NCBI GenBank assembly: GCA_934746185.1
Contig: CAKVEY010000039.1
Span: forward strand, 1 to 8,932
Direction: 5' to 3'
Source of the DNA: an uncultured Clostridia bacterium
Lineage (GTDB): Bacteria > Bacillota > Clostridia > Christensenellales > UBA1242
DNA: 8,932 nt
Part shown: positions 5,705 through 8,932 of the stretch, piece after piece
How the letters are laid out: every line of letters starts with the position of its first letter
How positions within the stretch are numbered: position 1 is the first letter of the stretch
Notes under the pieces: model-generated
Seen by the model: the letters and a program-made list of their open reading frames with translations, nothing else
The model's database searches: none
What the model was told of the DNA's origin: nothing
Translations under genes and position numbers: made by a program

Positions 5705-6316
5705 CTATACAAAATGTTTTATAAAACTCTCTCTATGAATTTCACATTTTCCATATTTTTTAAGCAGTTCTATATGTTGTTTTGTTCCATAACCTTTATG
5801 CTTATCAAACTGATAATTAGGATATTTTTTTGCTAAATCTTTCATAAGTCTATCCCTTGTTACTTTTGCAATAATACTAGCTGAACCTATAGAATAACTT
5901 AAATAATCGCCTTTAATTATAGGAAGATATTCACAATTTAATTTAAGACCTTTAACGGCATCTACTAACGCAAAATCAGGTTTTACAGACAAATTATTTA
6001 TAGCATCTTCCATTCCCTTTTTAGTGGCATTTAAAATGTTAATATCATCAATAACTTTTTCACTTATTATGCTAACCCTAAACGCTATTGCCTTAGAGAT
6101 AATTACATCATATAGTTCTTCTCTTTTTTTTTCGCTTAACTTTTTACTATCATCAATATCAGTTATAATATCATCTAGTGGCATTATAACGCTTGCAACA
6201 ACAACTGGACCAGCAAGTGGACCACGCCCTGCTTCATCACAACCACAAATATATTTATAACCTTTATTCGAATATTCTTTTTCAAATTTTAGTTTATCAA
6301 TTTTCTCATTTGTCAT
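5705..6316 (-). CDS. rnhB: Ribonuclease HII
   Basis: RNase HII cuts RNA in RNA/DNA hybrids and removes single ribonucleotides from DNA. The 203-residue product shows GCDEAGRGPLAGPVVVA (25-41) with Asp27 and Glu28 plus the GRG motif, DDSKKLSEKKREEL (55-68), Asp119 (LVDA), SIIAKVTRDR with Asp155, and HKGYGT (173-178), so the DEDD catalytic set is complete. The ATG at 6316 is the only suitable start but has no ribosome binding site; instead a strong promoter ends 7 bases before it, suggesting a leaderless message. It heads the rnhB-yraN-rsgA-rpe-spoVM series, whose genes overlap or lie at most 32 bases apart. Confidence 0.95.
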   Translation of the reverse strand: MTNEKIDKLKFEKEYSNKGYKYICGCDEAGRGPLAGPVVVASVIMPLDDIITDIDDSKKLSEKKREELYDVIISKAIAFRVSIISEKVIDDINILNATKKGMEDAINNLSVKPDFALVDAVKGLKLNCEYLPIIKGDYLSYSIGSASIIAKVTRDRLMKDLAKKYPNYQFDKHKGYGTKQHIELLKKYGKCEIHRESFIKHFV

Positions 6317-6322
6317 AACAAA

Positions 6323-6351
6323 ATTTTAGCACAAAAATCATTTTTTTGCAA
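6323..6351 (-). promoter_or_regulatory. rnhB operon promoter, probably giving a leaderless transcript
   Basis: On the minus strand TTGCAA (6351-6346), 17 bases, TAAAAT (6328-6323), with TGC directly before it forming an extended -10. The base 7 positions beyond the -10 is A6316, the A of the rnhB ATG. Confidence 0.65.
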
Positions 6352-6385
6352 ATATATTTTTTTATAAATGTATGTTAATATTAGT

Positions 6386-6973
6386 TTAAACTAACTTTAA
6401 ATTTTCGTCCCACTCCCAATACTCTTTTTTTGCAATTAAAAAATCTTCTATATCATTTTCGCTAAAAAGCCTAAAATGATTTAGATCGCAACCGATATGA
6501 AAACCAAAACTTTTGTAAACACCCATTGCCCTATGGCTATGTCCAAATAATGTTAATTTTTCTTTATGGTGGTCGATGGGTTTATGCGTTAAATAAAATT
6601 CTTGCCCACAAATATTTGTATAGGCATCTTTTACAAAATCTACTATTCCAAATTGTAAACATACTTTTTTAAAATCTTCAAAATTATTATTGTAAAAATA
6701 TTTAATTATTCTCTCTTCGTTATTGCCCATAATTAAAACAATGTTTGCCTTAAATTTTTTAATCAATGGCATCTTTTTTAAAAAAATAGGATTATCTTTA
6801 CTATGGCAATCAAACATATCTCCTATTACATAAATAGTATCACCTTTTTTTGCTTGCTTGTTCCACGTTTTAATTATAAATTTTTCAAATTGTTTATCGT
6901 TTTTAAATGGTCGTCCATCGCACCTAACAGAAGTTGCACTGCCAAGGTGAATATCGCTCGTAAAAAATTTCAT
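6386..6973 (-). CDS. Calcineurin-like metallophosphoesterase
   Basis: A 195-residue cytosolic metallophosphoesterase; the substrate cannot be named. Metal-site motifs in order: DIH (7-9), GDMFD (51-55), GNNE (83-86), His130 (LTHKP) and GHSH (144-147). The RPF-then-WNK segment (21-39) is typical of a small single-domain group. The usual GNH(D/E) motif has Asn85 in place of the catalytic His. ATG 6973 is chosen for its AAAGAGG site 5 bases upstream and because the first strand (KFFTSDIH) begins there; ATG 6991 would place that site inside the gene. It lies 63 bases after rbgA and 69 before rnhB, an insertion into the common rbgA-rnhB order. No clear promoter of its own is seen. Confidence 0.88.
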   Translation of the reverse strand: MKFFTSDIHLGSATSVRCDGRPFKNDKQFEKFIIKTWNKQAKKGDTIYVIGDMFDCHSKDNPIFLKKMPLIKKFKANIVLIMGNNEERIIKYFYNNNFEDFKKVCLQFGIVDFVKDAYTNICGQEFYLTHKPIDHHKEKLTLFGHSHRAMGVYKSFGFHIGCDLNHFRLFSENDIEDFLIAKKEYWEWDENLKLV

Positions 6974-7036
6974 ATATGCCTCTTTTGTCATATTTGTTTA
7001 CTAAAAACAAATAATTTATATATTTTTAAACCGTTT

Positions 7037-7873
7037 TTATATATCTAATACAATTTTTCCTAGTTTTCCCTTTCTATAATCGTCTAAAATGGCTTTTGCA
7101 CCCCTTTCGTAGTCTATTTCTCGATTTTTCATAATAAAGCCACGAGAAAGGCAAATTTCATCATAAATTTCAATAGGTTCTTTATTTAAAACATCTACAC
7201 CATATCTTTCTTTAAAATTATTTGGATAAATAGGTGCTAATTCTTTAATAAATTCAAAGCATAAATCAGTTAGAATTAAAACTTCGTCTTTAATAGAACC
7301 AATATATGCTAAATGAAGAGCCAACTTTTCATCATCTAGTTTTGGCCATAAAGTTCCCGGTGTGTCAAGTAACTCAATATTATTATCAACTTTAACCCAT
7401 TTTGTATTTTTCGTTACGCCCGGTCTATTACCAACTTCGGCTTTATTTTTGCAAGCAAAATTATTAATCAATGTGCTTTTGCCAACATTTGGAACGCCTA
7501 TAACCATAAGTCTTAGTGGAATGTTAATGCCCTTACTTTTATTTCTTTCTATTTTTTTAATCATTAGTTCATTAGTTTTATTTAAAATTTGTTTAAAACT
7601 ATTAGGTTTTGTGCTATCTATCATTACAAACTTAGTGCTTTCACTATTAAACTTTTCACAAAAAGGTCTTAAATCGCTTTCATTTACATAGTCAACTTTA
7701 TTCAGTACAAAAATAATAGGTTTATTACCTAAAATTTTGTTAAATTCAGGGTTTAAAGTAGATAATGGCGCTCTACTATCTAAAACATATAAAACAACAT
7801 CGGCAAGTTTTACCTTGTCTTTTAATTCGTCCATAGTTTTTTTCATATGTCCCGGAAACCAATTTATTCGCAT
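7037..7873 (-). CDS. rbgA: Ribosome biogenesis GTPase RbgA (YlqF)
   Basis: RbgA drives a late step of 50S assembly and is stimulated by the ribosome. The 278-residue protein starts with the family hallmark INWFPGHMKKT (3-13), then permuted G motifs: G4 NKVD (58-61), G1 GVPNVGKST (126-134), G2 PGVTK (151-155) and G3 DTPG (170-173). The RbgA-specific C-terminal domain ends in GKLGKI. Length is normal. The start at 7873 has AAAGGAG just upstream. The 119-base gap to trmD holds a dedicated promoter. trmD, rbgA and rnhB normally occur together, usually with rplS between trmD and rbgA; rplS is missing here. Confidence 0.95.
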   Translation of the reverse strand: MRINWFPGHMKKTMDELKDKVKLADVVLYVLDSRAPLSTLNPEFNKILGNKPIIFVLNKVDYVNESDLRPFCEKFNSESTKFVMIDSTKPNSFKQILNKTNELMIKKIERNKSKGINIPLRLMVIGVPNVGKSTLINNFACKNKAEVGNRPGVTKNTKWVKVDNNIELLDTPGTLWPKLDDEKLALHLAYIGSIKDEVLILTDLCFEFIKELAPIYPNNFKERYGVDVLNKEPIEIYDEICLSRGFIMKNREIDYERGAKAILDDYRKGKLGKIVLDI

Positions 7874-7949
7874 ATTTTTCTCCTTTGAGGCTTAATTTTT
7901 GTGGCTTATTTAATTTTAAATTAAGTTAATAAATAATAGCACTTAACCA

Positions 7950-7977
7950 ATATTAATTATTAATAATTTTTTGTCAA
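7950..7977 (-). promoter_or_regulatory. rbgA promoter with a palindrome in the spacer
   Basis: On the minus strand a perfect -35 TTGACA (7977-7972) is followed by TAATAT (7955-7950) at 16 bases, or AATATT (7954-7949) at 17. A 15-base palindrome, TATTAAT-T-ATTAATA (7951-7965), covers the -10 and part of the spacer and could be an operator. The leader would be about 70 bases. Confidence 0.5.
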
Positions 7978-7992
7978 TTTAAAAATTTAATT

Positions 7993-8655
7993 TTAAAGTA
8001 AATCTGGTCGATTTTTTCTAGTAATTTCTAAACTTTTTTCTTTTCTATACTTTTCAATCTCTTTATGATTTCCACTAAGCAATACTTCTGGTACTTTTAG
8101 TCCATTAAATTCGGCTGGTTTTGTATATTGTGGATATTCAAGTAAATTATCGCTAAAACTTTCGTCAACGCTAGAATGGTCATTATGCAAAACTTGTGGA
8201 ATTAACCTTGATAAGCAATCAACAAACACCATACTTGGTAATTCACCACCTGTTAGAACATAATCTCCAATAGAAATTTCTTCCATATTAAAATAATCAA
8301 TCACTCTTTGGTCAACACCTTCATAATGCCCACAAAGAATGATTATATGCTCATAATTTAAGTAGTCTTTTACAAAACTCTGCTTTAAAGTTTTTCCTTT
8401 TGGACTCATATAAATTATTTTTGAATTTTCAGTTTTTATCGAATTAATGCAGTCAAAAATAGGTTGACACATTAAAACCATTCCGTCGCCACCACCAAAA
8501 GGTGTATCATCAACTTGCTTATGTTTATTTTGGGCAAAATCTCTAAAATTGATTACATTTATCTCAATCAAATTTTTATCTTGTGCTCGCTTTAATATTG
8601 AACTTTTAAGTGGTGTAAACATTTCTGGAAATAATGTTAAAATGTCTATCTTCAT
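7993..8655 (-). CDS. trmD: tRNA (guanine-N1)-methyltransferase
   Basis: TrmD methylates G37 of tRNAs, using S-adenosylmethionine bound in a trefoil knot, and prevents +1 frameshifting. The 220-residue product begins MKIDILTLFPEMF and shows PFGGGDGMVLMCQP (52-65), LCGHYEGVDQRV (107-118), the knot loop SIGDYVLTGGELP (128-140) and ESFSD with the catalytic Asp169, then LLEYPQYTKP. It is somewhat shorter at the C-terminus than the usual 240 or so residues, but the end ITRKNRPDLL is the normal terminus. The ATG overlaps the rimM stop (ATGA), with GGGG seven bases upstream, so it is coupled to rimM. Confidence 0.96.
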   Translation of the reverse strand: MKIDILTLFPEMFTPLKSSILKRAQDKNLIEINVINFRDFAQNKHKQVDDTPFGGGDGMVLMCQPIFDCINSIKTENSKIIYMSPKGKTLKQSFVKDYLNYEHIIILCGHYEGVDQRVIDYFNMEEISIGDYVLTGGELPSMVFVDCLSRLIPQVLHNDHSSVDESFSDNLLEYPQYTKPAEFNGLKVPEVLLSGNHKEIEKYRKEKSLEITRKNRPDLL

Positions 8656-8932
8656 ATCATAACCCCGTTTAAAATTTCTGTATTTAAAATTAACTTATTA
8701 TTTTCTAAATCAACATTTTTAAATAATCCGTCTATTAAGCAAAAAGTTATCTCATTTGTGCCATTTTTTACAGTATAAACATCTTGTGCACCAAAATTAT
8801 CAATATCGTCAACAATTCCTAGATATTCGTTTTCACTATTATAAACTTTCATACCTAAAATATCGCAAATTAAATACTCATTTTTGGCTAAATCAATATT
8901 AATTCTATCTACAAAAACTAATTCGTCTTTAA
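8652..8932 (-). CDS. rimM: Ribosome maturation factor RimM, C-terminal part (partial)
   Basis: RimM binds uS19 and helps 30S head maturation; its C-terminal PRC-barrel domain is here. The frame is open through the window edge, giving 92 visible residues starting KDELVFVDR. The segment KNEYLICDILGMKVYN matches the family pattern GEYyxxDLiGxxV, followed by YLGIVDDIDNFGAQDVYTVK and a C-terminal VDLENNKLIL. The internal Met at 8852 is not a start, because the conserved EYLICDILG block precedes it in frame. The stop overlaps trmD by four bases. rimM-trmD is a near-universal pair. Confidence 0.9.
   Translation of the reverse strand, partial: KDELVFVDRINIDLAKNEYLICDILGMKVYNSENEYLGIVDDIDNFGAQDVYTVKNGTNEITFCLIDGLFKNVDLENNKLILNTEILNGVMI

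Noticed and set aside
6024..6260. Plus-strand hydrophobic open frame opposite rnhB
   Set aside because: Hydrophobicity comes from reading the complement of rnhB; no start signals.
6381..6394. Perfect palindrome TTAGTTTAAACTAA at the phosphoesterase stop
   Set aside because: No loop, no GC pairs and no T-tract, so it is neither a terminator nor a clear operator.
6992..7012. 8-base inverted repeat ATTTGTTT/AAACAAAT after rbgA
   Set aside because: A/T-only weak stem without a T-tract; not enough to call a terminator or regulator.
6803..7048. Plus-strand open frame opposite the phosphoesterase
   Set aside because: Shadow frame without a ribosome binding site or family match.
7362..7691. Plus-strand open frame opposite rbgA
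   Set aside because: Shadow frame over strongly conserved GTPase motifs on the other strand.

Overview
This is an AT-rich, gene-dense chromosomal segment from a low-GC Gram-positive bacterium (Bacillota, most likely Clostridia). The evidence is the low-GC codon use, strong GGAGG-type ribosome binding sites, the gene order rsgA-rpe-spoVM, rpmB (opposite strand), asp23-fakA known from Bacillus subtilis, and a tiny spoVM-like gene implying an endospore former or its descendant. TAA, TAG and TGA all act as stops, so the standard bacterial code applies. No tRNA, rRNA, IS element or CRISPR array is visible.

Left part (1-1170): a feoA-feoB ferrous iron transport operon on the minus strand (feoB cut by the window edge) lies divergent from a small Cys/His-rich basic protein gene on the plus strand. 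They share a 144-base intergenic region holding a long inverted repeat that overlaps candidate promoters for both. The FeoB G domain has unusual nucleotide-specificity motifs. A bidirectional terminator separates the small gene from fakA.

Middle (1247-3830): asp23 and fakA (fatty acid kinase) run leftward. rpmB (zinc-ribbon ribosomal protein L28) runs rightward as a single gene with its own promoter and terminator. Just beyond is a 26-codon gene on the minus strand that matches SpoVM in length, core motif and genomic position.

Right part (3748-8932), all minus strand: rimM (partial)-trmD, then rbgA with its own promoter, a calcineurin-like phosphoesterase, then rnhB-yraN-rsgA-rpe-spoVM behind a promoter that may make a leaderless rnhB mRNA. 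This joins two neighbourhoods that are usually separate (rimM-trmD-rplS-rbgA-rnhB-yraN and rsgA-rpe-spoVM-rpmB-asp23-fakA), with rplS absent from its usual place. Most genes serve ribosome assembly (RimM for 30S, RbgA for 50S, RsgA for late 30S, L28), tRNA modification (TrmD) or RNA/DNA hybrid removal (RNase HII). rsgA appears to begin at a rare AUU codon.
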